From the NCBI GenBank assembly GCA_019309685.1, contig JAFDFT010000001.1, positions 1-62,246 on the forward strand: a stretch of 62,246 nt of DNA, in the 5' to 3' direction. The notes under the pieces were generated by a model. The model saw only the letters and a program-made list of their open reading frames with translations, was not told the DNA's origin and did not search any database. Shown here piece after piece: positions 35,020-43,983 of the stretch (positions are counted from its first letter, which is position 1; each line of letters begins with the position of its first letter). The translations under genes were made by a program, and so were the position numbers. The DNA is from Deltaproteobacteria bacterium. GTDB taxonomy: Bacteria; Desulfobacterota; Desulfobacteria; Desulfobacterales; JAABPS01.

Positions 35020-35460
35020 TTAACCTTCGTCACCAATAACGCCGGTCATTTTGTAATACACGTTCATTTTGAGTGTAACGGTAATCGGCCACACCCCGCC
35101 CGCAAGCACAATGTCAATCGTGTCCTCGCCAGTATACTCGTAATTAAAACCTTCAACATGATCGCCATCTGCGAGCATTGTTTTTGCCGCTGCAGCCGCA
35201 ACGTCCAAAGCTGCAAAGAATCGATCAGCATTGCCGCCGTCACCGATATTAAGAGTCCTGGAAGCGCCAAAAGCTTGATATGACAAGTCAATACCAAGAA
35301 TCTTCATATTATCGAAAACAGGGCACATCTGCACACTATCGGCTATCGCCAATTCTGTGCCTGGTGTAAATTCTATTGTGCGGCACAGGACCACACCCGC
35401 TAACGAATGATCGGGCATAATTCCTGCTACAACCGCATCAGACTGATAAACTATAGCCAT
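35020..35460 (-). CDS. Putative head decoration / minor capsid protein
   Basis: A 146-residue protein immediately after the major capsid gene, with alternating Gly/Ala beta segments (VVAGIMPDHSLAGVVLCRTI, then KILGIDLSYQAFGASRTLNI). This position and composition fit capsid decoration or stabilisation proteins of phages with N4-gp56-type capsids. No catalytic motif is present. Confidence 0.55.
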   Translation of the reverse strand: MAIVYQSDAVVAGIMPDHSLAGVVLCRTIEFTPGTELAIADSVQMCPVFDNMKILGIDLSYQAFGASRTLNIGDGGNADRFFAALDVAAAAAKTMLADGDHVEGFNYEYTGEDTIDIVLAGGVWPITVTLKMNVYYKMTGVIGDEG

Positions 35461-35493
35461 GATAATTTCTCCTTATATGGTTTTCAAGGTTAA

Positions 35494-35516
35494 TCCCCGG
35501 TCCTCTATTCCGGGGA
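35494..35516. promoter_or_regulatory. Hairpin downstream of the major capsid gene
   Basis: TCCCCGG and CCGGGGA form a 7-bp stem with a 9-base loop in the 73-base gap after the capsid stop. No U tract follows. It is likely a transcript-end or stability element that keeps capsid mRNA abundant. Confidence 0.5.
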
Positions 35517-35533
35517 ATTGAGGTTTTTATGGT

Positions 35534-36619
35534 CTATGCGTTCGGATCTGCGATATAAGTATCAACTGCTATTACACCGAAATCCAAGCTGTTAAACCTG
35601 GCCTTGGAACAACCGAACATAGCCCCTGCGGTAATGACAAGAGCGTTACCACGGTCGTCTGTTTCCTCATTCCAGGAGTAACGGCCAAAGGCTCCGCCTC
35701 CGCCCCATGCGATTACAGCCGCCTGTGCGCCTAAGAAAAGCGCTCTTGCAGCATCAACGTCGCTACCTGAACCATAATCATCAAAACGAATTACATTTCG
35801 GTGTTTATGCAGGATAACGTCGGCGTATTCGCCCAAAGCGTTATGATACAGGTGATTTCCGTCACCGCGCAGGCCTGCGTTCTTCTGAATATCAACCCAA
35901 TCATTCTCAGAGGTTGACGTTCTTAGTGAGTAAGCCTGGAAGGTGTGCATAAGGAAGACAAACTTATTCTCTCCCTGTACGCGGAAAGGCTGGATCATTG
36001 GATCGAGAGTTTCAGCTTTTGCGACCAGCTTTTCAACAATTCCCAAAGCCAGGCCATCAGCCGAATCAAGATCGCCCTTACCGGTAGCAGCGCCGCCATA
36101 AATCTGATGTGCTGCGTCCGGGGCTCTTAAACTGTTGTTTGCTCGCCCTGCCCATGAAAGCCCAACATGGAAGGAAGTATCAACACCACGAGCCCCAGCC
36201 AGGTACATCATAAGCTGTTGGTCGTAATCTTCTGCCCACCATGTAGAAAGAGCGTTACGGCCTTCAAGCCGCATATTGTAGGGCACTCTCTGCTCTGACA
36301 TTTTGCCCTTTGATTTCGTGCCTTTACGTCTTTGGCTGATGAAAACAAAATCATTAAAGAATTCCAGCGCTTCCTCTGCGCTCGTTCCTTCAATTTGATC
36401 ATCATCCTCAGCACCGTCTCCGCCGAGTTTCATACGCAGGGCAAAGATGATTTTCTCACCAGCCTGCTTATTGAGCTCAGTTTTGACTTTAATAAGGGCA
36501 TCGTCGCCCGTACCCATAAACTTGCGGAAATATTGCTTTACTTCCGCTTCTTTGGCAAGGCTGGTTGACCAGCGCTGAACTGCCAAAGGATCATTTAATG
36601 CAAATTCTGTTGCAGCCAT
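35534..36619 (-). CDS. Major capsid protein (N4-gp56 / DUF4043 type)
   Basis: A 361-residue shell protein. The N-terminal arm (NDPLAVQRWSTSLAKEA, then YFRKFMGTGDDALIKVKTEL) and the following AGEKIIFALRMKLGGDG are typical of the N4-gp56-type capsid family, as are DFVFISQRRKGTKSKGKMSEQR and LSTWWAEDYDQQLMMYLAG. It is preceded by an acidic scaffold-like gene and followed by a decoration-like gene, the normal capsid order. A second copy of its N-arm occurs in the Tat-signal gene at 38882-39163. Confidence 0.9.
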   Translation of the reverse strand: MAATEFALNDPLAVQRWSTSLAKEAEVKQYFRKFMGTGDDALIKVKTELNKQAGEKIIFALRMKLGGDGAEDDDQIEGTSAEEALEFFNDFVFISQRRKGTKSKGKMSEQRVPYNMRLEGRNALSTWWAEDYDQQLMMYLAGARGVDTSFHVGLSWAGRANNSLRAPDAAHQIYGGAATGKGDLDSADGLALGIVEKLVAKAETLDPMIQPFRVQGENKFVFLMHTFQAYSLRTSTSENDWVDIQKNAGLRGDGNHLYHNALGEYADVILHKHRNVIRFDDYGSGSDVDAARALFLGAQAAVIAWGGGGAFGRYSWNEETDDRGNALVITAGAMFGCSKARFNSLDFGVIAVDTYIADPNA

Positions 36620-36642
36620 AATATTTCTCCTTTACGCCGCAG

Positions 36643-37782
36643 CTATCCGCCTAAAGCTTTACGTTCCGCATCGGGAGACATTTTGTGGAAATCCCCTTCC
36701 GAAAGGTTTGTCTTGTCGTCAATTTCCCCACCTTCTCCCGGTATATTGCCTATAAAGCGGCCATCACCGCGTGCGGTTTCTTGAAATTTCTGTAAGAACT
36801 CCTTGTTTTCTTCTTTTACCTCTGCCTCAACTTCTTTCCTTATTGTGGCTCGCAGAGTAGCACTTTCATTCTTCGCGACCATAGACTTGTTGATAAATGT
36901 CACAAGAGAAGCTGCACCTTCACCCATAAGAAAGGCTTTTTTGCTTCCTGGGAGTATAAATTTCGTGGCAGGGTTGGTCATGGCATTGAGATATGCAGCG
37001 TTAAAACCACTTTCCTCTGCATACTCTACAAGATTATTCATAACCTCTTTGCCTTCATCATATATTCCCGGAACGGCTGTTTCAATTTCAGCAACAACTT
37101 TATTAATATTTCCAATCTCGGCTTGTTCTGCCTTGGTTCGATTGTCTTTCGTTGTTTTATCAGCACGGTCCTTGCCTTCCTGTTGCCTGAGCTTTCGCTC
37201 ATAGAGTGTTGCAGCGTCAGGATCTTCCTCTAAAAGTTCCTCAAATTCATCATCAGACAAATCTTTTAGGTCCTCTTTCTCAATTTCATCACCTTCAGGC
37301 TTGAGTTCCCCTGTGCCTTCTTCAATTAGTGCCTGAAGTGTCTCGATTTCACCTTTCAGCTCTAAAACTGTCCGTCGCTCCTTTTGAAGCGCAGGTAATG
37401 CGACAAAGCCTTTTGGCGGAGGTTTGGAATAGTCGGGCGGTTCCTCTTCCTCTGCGGGCTTGCCTTCGCCTTCAATCGGTTTTGCTTCCCCTTCTATTAC
37501 AGGGGCCTTAACCTCTCCGGCTTCACCTGGCTTTGCTTCGTCAGGTTTTTTTGCTTCTGCGCCTTCCTCTTTGGGTTTGGCTTTGTCGTCTATCGACTTG
37601 GAGCTGGCCGGTTTTTCCTCCGGTGACGGTTCCTCTCCCTTAAGTTCAGACTCGGACACTGATTCATTGTCGAAAAGTGAGTCAAACTTAATCGGCTTAC
37701 CTTGATCTGTTGGTAAATCGGTTATGTTTGTCGGACTTGCCTCTGCCTCTTTTACGATTACTGCTGCTTCTGCGTCTGCCAT
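36643..37782 (-). CDS. Putative capsid scaffolding protein
   Basis: A 379-residue, strongly acidic protein with an extended Pro/Glu/Lys-rich first third (GEAKPIEGEGKPAEEEEPPD) and a helical C-terminal half (KEVEAEVKEENKEFLQKFQE). It lies directly upstream of the major capsid gene. Low complexity, acidity and position are the marks of scaffolds; no sequence family is recognised. Confidence 0.7.
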   Translation of the reverse strand: MADAEAAVIVKEAEASPTNITDLPTDQGKPIKFDSLFDNESVSESELKGEEPSPEEKPASSKSIDDKAKPKEEGAEAKKPDEAKPGEAGEVKAPVIEGEAKPIEGEGKPAEEEEPPDYSKPPPKGFVALPALQKERRTVLELKGEIETLQALIEEGTGELKPEGDEIEKEDLKDLSDDEFEELLEEDPDAATLYERKLRQQEGKDRADKTTKDNRTKAEQAEIGNINKVVAEIETAVPGIYDEGKEVMNNLVEYAEESGFNAAYLNAMTNPATKFILPGSKKAFLMGEGAASLVTFINKSMVAKNESATLRATIRKEVEAEVKEENKEFLQKFQETARGDGRFIGNIPGEGGEIDDKTNLSEGDFHKMSPDAERKALGG

Positions 37783-37846
37783 TACATCCTCCTGTTTAGG
37801 TCATTGGACGAGTGACCCCTGCCGTTATCGATGGACAGGTCAACGA

Positions 37847-37875
37847 ATTATATACTTCAGACCGTTTTTCGTTAC
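37847..37875 (-). promoter_or_regulatory. Candidate promoter for the capsid operon
   Basis: A TATAAT hexamer (37852-37847, leftward) lies after the terminator-like hairpin and about 65 bases before the scaffold start. The hexamer 17 bases upstream (GTAACG) is a poor -35 match, so an activator or a phage-modified polymerase may be needed. Confidence 0.35.
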
Positions 37876-37887
37876 GGCCAACGATGC

Positions 37888-37943
37888 AAAATAAAAAAGC
37901 CCCATCAAATAAAAATCGTTAGAATTTTATCCGAGGAGGCTTT
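37888..37943 (-). terminator. Rho-independent terminator candidate between the terminase/portal block and the capsid operon
   Basis: On the leftward transcript AAAGCCTC (37943-37936) pairs with GGGGCTTT (37903-37896), 8 bp with one G.U, followed by a U-rich tail. The loop is about 32 bases, larger than usual. It sits in the 252-base gene-free gap between the kinase-phosphatase gene and the scaffold gene. Confidence 0.5.
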
Positions 37944-38034
37944 ATGCGTTTTCGGCTTGGCCCGTAGTGCTCAACCTAATGCGATCCATGTTAATAAGGT
38001 TCGAGGTTACAGGTGTTATGTGTTTATTTTTAAG

Positions 38035-38787
38035 TCATGAGTTCCTATCGTCAAAGTATTTGTGTGCAAATATCTTCCTTCCGCCAACATCAAACAGCGG
38101 GTTTTCGTTTATATAGTTAAACGGAATTTTATTCTTTAGTAAAAAAGCCCTGGCTTCGTTCTCGAAGTTCCCGCTTCTACAGGTCCATATTATAATAATG
38201 TTTTCCTGGTTTTGCCATAAGAGCTTGATCTTATTCACCGTTTCCGGGATAACCGGCCCAATCGTAGGAAAGTCGTTTTCAACAATGGTACCGTCAAAGT
38301 CAAACGCGTAAAACTTATATCTTTCTGGTCCTGTGTAGATTACGTCAAAACCTTCATCAAGAGACGGCTTTTCATAGTTGTTAGACATAGTATGGAATAC
38401 AGTCTCCCAGGTTGCTGCGGGGATCCCGTTAGAATCATCCTGTCTGCGTTCTAAGCACTCTGGATAGCCTGGTCCCCAATCATAAGCTATAATCTTACAA
38501 CCGAATCGGTTGCCATACTCAACATACCTGGCTCGCCTTGCTTTATCCATATTGGTACGATCAACGACAACATCATTCCCGGTCCTTAGCGCCGTTAAAA
38601 TGGCCGTCGCTTCTATATTTTGGTAAATCTCCTTCTTTTTATAATCATATAGCCCATATTCGCCACCCCCGACCATTTGTTGAATCGAATCCATATTGAC
38701 TATAACGTCTCCATCTTTGGCGAATCTGTTTGCCAGTACTGATTTACCGCTGCCTATATTACCAATAAAGACATTTAATGTACTCAA
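38035..38787 (-). CDS. Polynucleotide 5'-kinase / 3'-phosphatase (PseT-like)
   Basis: A 250-residue two-domain enzyme. A P-loop kinase has GNIGSGKS at residues 9-16 and VVVDRTNMDKARRARYV near 73-89, as in T4 PseT-type kinases. A HAD phosphatase begins with FDFDGTIVE at 162-170 and has WTCRSG later. Such enzymes repair tRNA or DNA ends, for example after host anticodon-nuclease attack. No RNA ligase was seen in the window. The start is TTG at 38787 with GGGGAG six bases upstream, overlapping the previous stop. Confidence 0.8.
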   Translation of the reverse strand: MSTLNVFIGNIGSGKSVLANRFAKDGDVIVNMDSIQQMVGGGEYGLYDYKKKEIYQNIEATAILTALRTGNDVVVDRTNMDKARRARYVEYGNRFGCKIIAYDWGPGYPECLERRQDDSNGIPAATWETVFHTMSNNYEKPSLDEGFDVIYTGPERYKFYAFDFDGTIVENDFPTIGPVIPETVNKIKLLWQNQENIIIIWTCRSGNFENEARAFLLKNKIPFNYINENPLFDVGGRKIFAHKYFDDRNS

Positions 38788-38882
38788 ACTTTCTCCCCTT
38801 TTTCAAACTTTTCAAGCAGCTTCACAAGGTGTAAGGCTATTCTTTTTAATATCTTAACGATTGTTTTTGTTTCTTCAGTCAT
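38784..38882 (-). CDS. Very small helical protein
   Basis: A 32-residue frame (MTEETKTIVKILKRIALHLV then KLLEKFEKGEKV), amphipathic and helical. Its start overlaps the previous gene and its stop overlaps the TTG start of the kinase-phosphatase gene, so it is a coupled small gene. The function is unknown. Confidence 0.4.
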   Translation of the reverse strand: MTEETKTIVKILKRIALHLVKLLEKFEKGEKV

Positions 38883-39163
38883 TATATTACCCGAATTAGG
38901 TGCTTTTTATCTTTTCCCATAATTGCGTCAAAGTATGAATTGGACTTCGCTTCTTTATAAAAAGATTTAGACCAGACTTTCGCTGCGAGCTTGTTATTAA
39001 CCGCTACGACTCCATAATCTTTATTGTTGAACCTGACCTTCCCGGGACCTGTGATTACACCTCCGGCAATAACAGGCTTAGGAGCTGCAAGCAACGCCTT
39101 TGGAGCGACCAGGGCGAGCCCGGCTAAAACTCCAAGTTTTTTAAGAAAGATTCGTCTATTCAT
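38882..39163 (-). CDS. Tat-signal-like leader fused to a capsid N-arm homologue (93 aa)
   Basis: Residues 1-27 look like a twin-arginine export signal: NRRIFLKKLG, a hydrophobic GVLAGLALVAPKALLA and an AxA-type cleavage region. Residues 56-92 align without gaps to residues 9-45 of this phage's major capsid protein (offset 47), with 16 identities by hand count including WS, KEA, YF, MG and LI. The protein then ends, lacking the rest of the capsid fold. It overlaps its upstream neighbour by four bases. It could be a fragment from a duplicated capsid gene that gained a signal; the function is unknown. Confidence 0.6.
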   Translation of the reverse strand: MNRRIFLKKLGVLAGLALVAPKALLAAPKPVIAGGVITGPGKVRFNNKDYGVVAVNNKLAAKVWSKSFYKEAKSNSYFDAIMGKDKKHLIRVI

Positions 39164-39456
39164 TTACTTACAACCTTGATATCAGGTTTCTTTTCTTCCT
39201 CTTTCTTTTTAATGTTCACATCAACCAGGGTAGCCGTGAATCTCAACCGTGAAACGTTCGTAACTGAAACTTCATAGACGAACGGGCCGATGGTAAGTTG
39301 TAATCCAACCGGAGGAACGAAAGCCTGCTTTTCCTTTAAGGGAAGGCTTAGAAGCTCCTTTATTCGCAGTTTAGCGTTCAAAGGTACATTGTCGGCCTCT
39401 TTGATCTTTAACGATTCCTGCTTACCGCTGCCTATGATCTTATTCTCTGGTTCCAT
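39160..39456 (-). CDS. Small virion-cluster protein
   Basis: A 98-residue protein with LPLKEKQAFVPPVGLQLTIG and VSRLRFTATLVDV, a pattern common in short beta proteins coded near portal and capsid genes of N4-gp56-type phages. The C-terminus is lysine-rich. It overlaps the next start by four bases. Confidence 0.55.
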   Translation of the reverse strand: MEPENKIIGSGKQESLKIKEADNVPLNAKLRIKELLSLPLKEKQAFVPPVGLQLTIGPFVYEVSVTNVSRLRFTATLVDVNIKKKEEEKKPDIKVVSK

Positions 39457-39465
39457 TATCTAACC

Positions 39466-39621
39466 TCATTTTGGAATAACTATGTGGTATTCCTTGTGGA
39501 TTGGATTATACCACGCATCTGCCTTATAGAAGGTCGGCATGTCTGCAATATACATAAGAACGTATGCAGACCCGCAAAAGACAATGATGAATAGTGTGTA
39601 TTTAATAAATTTACTAACCAT
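39466..39621 (-). CDS. Small membrane protein
   Basis: A 51-residue protein: a basic N-terminus (MVSKFIKY), one membrane helix (TLFIIVFCGSAYVLMYIA) and a short soluble tail with WYNPIHKEYHIVIP. The ATG at 39621 overlaps the end of the previous gene. Its place in the portal block is unusual for a membrane protein. Confidence 0.5.
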   Translation of the reverse strand: MVSKFIKYTLFIIVFCGSAYVLMYIADMPTFYKADAWYNPIHKEYHIVIPK

Positions 39622-39838
39622 TCTTTTTCCCAAACCTCTGATCAAACCATTCAGGGGATCCGGGCGAGGCCGGGAAGGTATCATCGTACTTATCCCGGAA
39701 AGATCCTGTATTGTCAGATCTGAATCTTTCAGAAAAGCACCTGAAATCCCTGCCGTTTGGAAATATTCTTTGACTGCGCATTTCCTTGTCGGCCTGTTTC
39801 TCAAAAGCCACATCTTCTGCCGCTGTTAATTGTCTCAT
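39614..39838 (-). CDS. Small basic hydrophilic protein
   Basis: A 74-residue protein rich in Arg, Asp and aromatic residues (FPNGRDFRCFSERFRSDNTG). GGGGAGGAATTT precedes the ATG at 39838, which overlaps the preceding stop (TAATG). The function is unknown. Confidence 0.5.
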   Translation of the reverse strand: MRQLTAAEDVAFEKQADKEMRSQRIFPNGRDFRCFSERFRSDNTGSFRDKYDDTFPASPGSPEWFDQRFGKKNG

Positions 39839-39933
39839 TAAATTCCTCCCCTAAATACAAGCTGCGCGATACCAAACAGTATCAATGCAAACAAAAAGCC
39901 CACTGCAAAGTCTATCAATTTGGTCCAGCTCAT
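39838..39933 (-). CDS. Tiny membrane protein
   Basis: A 31-residue peptide, one hydrophobic helix (LIDFAVGFLFALILFGIAQL) coupled to both neighbours: ATGA overlap with the portal stop and TAATG overlap with the next start. The function is unknown. Confidence 0.45.
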   Translation of the reverse strand: MSWTKLIDFAVGFLFALILFGIAQLVFRGGI

Positions 39934-41984
39934 TGAATAGCCCCCTGGGGTTTAGATATGTGCTCTAATGCTTTCTGTGTCATTTCAAAGCCTTTCGCGA
40001 TTGCATCCACCCTGAATTGATCACCTTTGAGCTTCGCTTCTTCCATATCTATTTTGGCATCTATTAATATTTTCTGTATTTTGGCCTTAAGCTCAATATT
40101 TTCAAGTTGTTTTTGGTTCAGTTCCAGGTGGATACCAGCCTTCTGAAGTTGCTCGGCTTCCTGTTGTTTCTTTTGAGCCGCCTCCATTTGTTTCTGATTT
40201 CTATCCTTAATTTCTTCTGGCGTCAAGTCTTCATCCTCATACTTCTCACCTAACAATGGTTTAATCTTAGCAAGTAGCATATCTTTGTTTGGAATATTAG
40301 ACATTTCGAACGCCATGGACATCAATTGAGGGATGATTTCCGGGGGAGATTTCTTGACCCACTCAATAATCAAGTTCATGTTTTGTTCACGGACAGTATC
40401 GCTCTGTGGTTGATCTGATATGACCGTATCATACTTGCCCTGAGTGATATCATTCCGAATTGTAATCTGTTTATTCTCGCCAATAACCTTTTGATTAAGC
40501 TGAACAAATCTTTCAGCGCCACTTAATCTATCGGTTATCCTCAACACCTTTGGAGCAGACCAAAATCCTTGAACATTGGCCACTACCTGCTCACCAATCA
40601 TGTGTAAGGATCTGCGCTTATTATCAAATAAAGTAGCTGTTGTGGTTGCGCCCTGGGTAATTTTCTTTTCAAGGGCTATACCGGAAAGTGCAGGCGTTTT
40701 AAATCCAGAGCTTTCACTGTTGGCCCCGGACATTTCCTGGATCTCTCGTTCATCCTGCTGTAAGATTGCGGTCTGTGAGGGTGCAAGTTCAGCTTGTTCG
40801 TGAATCTTTATTTTATCTATCATTCCTTTTTTAACAACAACAAAGCCGTCTAACTTGTTTGCTTCTTCATAAACTCGCTGCAGGCCGTCTTTATCCTTTG
40901 CAACACCTTCCTCTACCGTTACTCTCCTGGATTTTAGGAAAGCAAGCGCCATGGACCGTCTTTTATTAACTTCTTCATCCTGGCCCATTATTTGTTTTGG
41001 CACTCCGTATGGAGTATTAAACCTGTCAATATATCCAAGGAAGGGAATAAACGGATATTCATCATGCGGGAACGGTGAGCGCTGTTGCATTAATATTAAA
41101 TCATCAATGAAGGTACAGACATACATTTTCTTAACTGTTGCCATAACGACCTGTTGCGCCTGTTGAACGATTTGGAATTGTTCGTTCAGATCTAATTCAT
41201 CCAACTCGATCACGGTACCGTCCAAGAAGGATGCAAACGTCCGCGTTTCGTCCATAGGATACCACATTTCTACAGGCCTTACCCTTTTCCTCTCTGCCTC
41301 AACCCAACCGGATCCGGCCATTTGTCGCCTGTTTTCTTCGATATAGCTTGCTTCATCATCAAAAAAAGAGCTGTATGTGTCTGACTGTGCGCCTGATAGC
41401 TCGTCAAACTTGGCTTGAAGCGCTTGTGACTTCTCTTTAAACATCGCCTTAACAGAGGAAAGGTCAACCCAACGCTGTTGAAAGACATATTTTGTGGAAT
41501 CAGGGCTCCACCATGGCGGAGAAAAAGGATCTCCCCACATTTCTTTCCAATCACGGTACTTAAGGGTAATCTTTTCCTTGCGAGGATCACGGTTAAGAGT
41601 TGGAGACAGACAGCCAAAGCCAGGTATAATCTGATCTTTAAAGGCCTGGGATATAAGATATGTGCCGCTGCATTGATCCATTATAAACTTAATGCTCTCG
41701 GTCATTATCTGAGATACTTCGGAATCTTTGATCGTCCTGGCCTTCGCCGTGATATCATATTTATTGATAGCTTCATATCCCAACAATAGATTGACCGCAG
41801 GAAATGTTCTATTAATGGTGACAGGATCGATCCCAGCATCAATGGCAGCGTCATAATCCTCTTGCGTCCATTGAGCCTTACCACCATCATACATTTCTGA
41901 ACAACGCCATGCTTGCGCTCTCCAATCCCTTGCCGCCCATTGAGCTTCTTGGACCCATGTATTTAATGTTGCTATTTCAATCAT
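39930..41984 (-). CDS. Portal protein (P22-type)
   Basis: A 684-residue dodecameric portal through which DNA enters and leaves the head. Family signs: WRAQAWRCSEMYDGGKAQWT near the start, INRTFPAVNLLLGYEAINK, FGCLSPTLNRDPRKEKITL, a conserved aromatic loop PFSPPWWSPDSTKYVFQ, and a charged helical C-terminus after residue 590 that fits a barrel or crown. The length and motifs match portals of podoviruses with P22-like architecture. It ends in an ATGA overlap with a tiny gene and starts at the terminase stop. Confidence 0.88.
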   Translation of the reverse strand: MIEIATLNTWVQEAQWAARDWRAQAWRCSEMYDGGKAQWTQEDYDAAIDAGIDPVTINRTFPAVNLLLGYEAINKYDITAKARTIKDSEVSQIMTESIKFIMDQCSGTYLISQAFKDQIIPGFGCLSPTLNRDPRKEKITLKYRDWKEMWGDPFSPPWWSPDSTKYVFQQRWVDLSSVKAMFKEKSQALQAKFDELSGAQSDTYSSFFDDEASYIEENRRQMAGSGWVEAERKRVRPVEMWYPMDETRTFASFLDGTVIELDELDLNEQFQIVQQAQQVVMATVKKMYVCTFIDDLILMQQRSPFPHDEYPFIPFLGYIDRFNTPYGVPKQIMGQDEEVNKRRSMALAFLKSRRVTVEEGVAKDKDGLQRVYEEANKLDGFVVVKKGMIDKIKIHEQAELAPSQTAILQQDEREIQEMSGANSESSGFKTPALSGIALEKKITQGATTTATLFDNKRRSLHMIGEQVVANVQGFWSAPKVLRITDRLSGAERFVQLNQKVIGENKQITIRNDITQGKYDTVISDQPQSDTVREQNMNLIIEWVKKSPPEIIPQLMSMAFEMSNIPNKDMLLAKIKPLLGEKYEDEDLTPEEIKDRNQKQMEAAQKKQQEAEQLQKAGIHLELNQKQLENIELKAKIQKILIDAKIDMEEAKLKGDQFRVDAIAKGFEMTQKALEHISKPQGAIQ

Positions 41985-43489
41985 TATGCTGCTCTTTTTC
42001 TTTTAGGTGAAAAGTCTGCCGCAGTATTTGCAAACTCATGTGCTACTGCCATGGTTATAAACGCATCAGCCGGGTTACTGGCCCAATTGTGATAAGGTTT
42101 GTCTCGATATGTGCCGCGCTTATCGTCCCATTCTCTGCGATAGTTCTCTAAAGCCTTAATTCCGGCTGCGCAGTTCTTCTCATGGAAGATACAGTGAGGC
42201 AGGATAGACCTGGCAGCGGATATCTGGTCCGCATCGTCTTGAATATCCTTTCTCAACTTTGGAGCCACTTCGAAATCTATCCCCAATTCCAAAGCTCTTT
42301 CAACGCGAGTCTTGCCTGTTCCCCATTCTGTGTTGTTAATATCGTGCGGTCCGGTATGTTTCCCGAACTTATAGCCGGTGTCTCTTAAAATATCCTTATA
42401 GAAGGGTAGGCCTTCGTTGTAATTCTCATAGAAATCAATAAGGTGTATCATATTGCCGATTGTTTGCGAAAACCATATAGCCGTTGTATCGCTGGCTCTT
42501 AACCCCAGGTCCCACCAGGTATCAATCGGATATCCTTCTTCGGTCGGAAAGATGGTAATTCGTTTCTCTTTATAGATCCTCTGGAATTGACTTGTAAAGT
42601 ATGCACCTTCAATCCTGGCCTCGAAAGCTTCCTCGGGTGTCGAGGGATGCTCTCGCTTCATTTCGTCGCCCTGGGTTTCCCACTTCTTCGAGTACCATGC
42701 TTGCTGCTTTCCATCCAGGGCGATACTATGTTTATCTTTAAGGGATTTAAAATAAGCCTCAAGAGGTTTCGGGATAACAACCTGAGCGTCCAGGGTATTA
42801 CGGGGATCTTGCCACCATGGGAAGAAAAAGAACTTGAAGTCGAGCATGGTTAATTTAACCTTGCCTTCTTTCTTCTTCTTCGCAGCCTGGCAATAATCAA
42901 AGAAATATCCTTCGTTACCTTCTGCGGTTGATTCAATGGCTATAAACTGCCCGGCGTGAACAGTGTTTAATGCACCGGTGACGATCTCTTTTGCTTTATC
43001 CGGAAACTTCTTACATAGCTTTCCGAACTCAGAGATATGTAAATACTGTAAAGTGCCTGATCTAAGGCTTGTACCTACCCTAATGGCAGAGTTATTGTTG
43101 AATAGAAGCTCTCTGGCGGAGTCGGTTTTCGCCGTAATGACGTCTTTTATCTCTTTTGGGAGGTTATCATAGGCAAACTTAACTTTATCTTTAAAGAAAG
43201 CCTCGGCATCTTCCCTGTTATGAGCGATTATACCGGCCCTCATGTTGGAGTTGAATAGGCAGATGTCAAGAAAGAGGATACAAAAGAAGGTTGTGACGCC
43301 ATGCTGTCTTGATTTCAGGATGATGGAAAGGAACCATAAGAACTTGTATAGAATCTGCTGGACCATATTCGGACGGAACTTAACCTTCTCGCCCTTTTCG
43401 TTGACGATCCAATACAGATTGTTGAGCCGCCACTTTTGGTTGGCCATGTTATTCTTAAACTGTTTAAGTTCTTTTGTTTCTTTTTTCAT
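41984..43489 (-). CDS. Terminase large subunit
   Basis: ATP-driven DNA packaging motor with nuclease. The ATPase half shows the variant Walker A KSRQHGVTT, then AHNREDAEAFF and a Walker B-like FIAIESTAEG. The nuclease half has TWWDLGLRASDTTAIWF and a late acidic motif NPADAFITMA. About 500 residues is normal for the family. The ATG at 43489 is preferred; a GTG at 43519 would lengthen the overlap with the previous gene to 56 bases. The portal follows at once. Confidence 0.9.
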   Translation of the reverse strand: MKKETKELKQFKNNMANQKWRLNNLYWIVNEKGEKVKFRPNMVQQILYKFLWFLSIILKSRQHGVTTFFCILFLDICLFNSNMRAGIIAHNREDAEAFFKDKVKFAYDNLPKEIKDVITAKTDSARELLFNNNSAIRVGTSLRSGTLQYLHISEFGKLCKKFPDKAKEIVTGALNTVHAGQFIAIESTAEGNEGYFFDYCQAAKKKKEGKVKLTMLDFKFFFFPWWQDPRNTLDAQVVIPKPLEAYFKSLKDKHSIALDGKQQAWYSKKWETQGDEMKREHPSTPEEAFEARIEGAYFTSQFQRIYKEKRITIFPTEEGYPIDTWWDLGLRASDTTAIWFSQTIGNMIHLIDFYENYNEGLPFYKDILRDTGYKFGKHTGPHDINNTEWGTGKTRVERALELGIDFEVAPKLRKDIQDDADQISAARSILPHCIFHEKNCAAGIKALENYRREWDDKRGTYRDKPYHNWASNPADAFITMAVAHEFANTAADFSPKRKRAA

Positions 43490-43805
43490 TTCGTTCGGTT
43501 CTCTTAAAGAGTACCCCACCTTTAATGAAAATCAGCTCTATCGACGGATCGTTTAATAGTGCTTGATACTCACGAGGAAATACGTTTTTATATGTATCCC
43601 ATATAACATCGCTCATTCCACCGTAACAACCATTTAAACTTTCAAGTCTCTCGCCCGTGGGGCACCCATCATTTTCCCTAATGATTATAGGCCTTTCTGA
43701 GACTGCCATTTTTTGGGGAATTGCGAAAAATTGCCATTTCCGAGGGCCTCGTCTCTGGTTTAAGACCAGTGTGTCGTTATACGGTATGAGATTATCTTCA
43801 TTCAT
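43464..43805 (-). CDS. Hypothetical protein in the terminase block
   Basis: A 113-residue protein with NQRRGPRKWQFFAIPQKMAV and DVIWDTYKNVFPREYQALL. No motif is recognised. It overlaps both neighbours, so it is part of the terminase operon. The function is unknown. Confidence 0.45.
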   Translation of the reverse strand: MNEDNLIPYNDTLVLNQRRGPRKWQFFAIPQKMAVSERPIIIRENDGCPTGERLESLNGCYGGMSDVIWDTYKNVFPREYQALLNDPSIELIFIKGGVLFKRTERNEKRNKRT

Positions 43806-43983
43806 TCTGGTTTACCCTGGCTGTCTTTCCGCGTTCAGCATTGCGAAACTTATTCTTTTTTTGGGCTATTATTACTACCCCATAGTTTACAGGATCATAT
43901 ATAATCGGCGTTCCGTCCAGTGTATGATCAGGAGCGTTTTCCCCAAAGTCTTCTTTGCTCATTCCTATTATTAAGGGCTTCAT
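43798..43983 (-). CDS. Hypothetical protein in the terminase block
   Basis: A 61-residue protein starting MKPLIIGMSKEDFG, reminiscent of the first strand and loop of uracil-glycosylase-like folds but too short to be one. It overlaps the small-terminase stop (ATGA) and the following gene by eight bases. Confidence 0.4.
   Translation of the reverse strand: MKPLIIGMSKEDFGENAPDHTLDGTPIIYDPVNYGVVIIAQKKNKFRNAERGKTARVNQNE

Noticed and set aside
34974..35516. Hairpins as Rho-independent terminators
   Set aside because: Neither is followed by a U tract on the transcribed strand and both lie between genes of one operon.
43464..43983. Two small genes as a split uracil-DNA-glycosylase-like gene
   Set aside because: Only the first few residues resemble the fold; no catalytic motifs in either piece.
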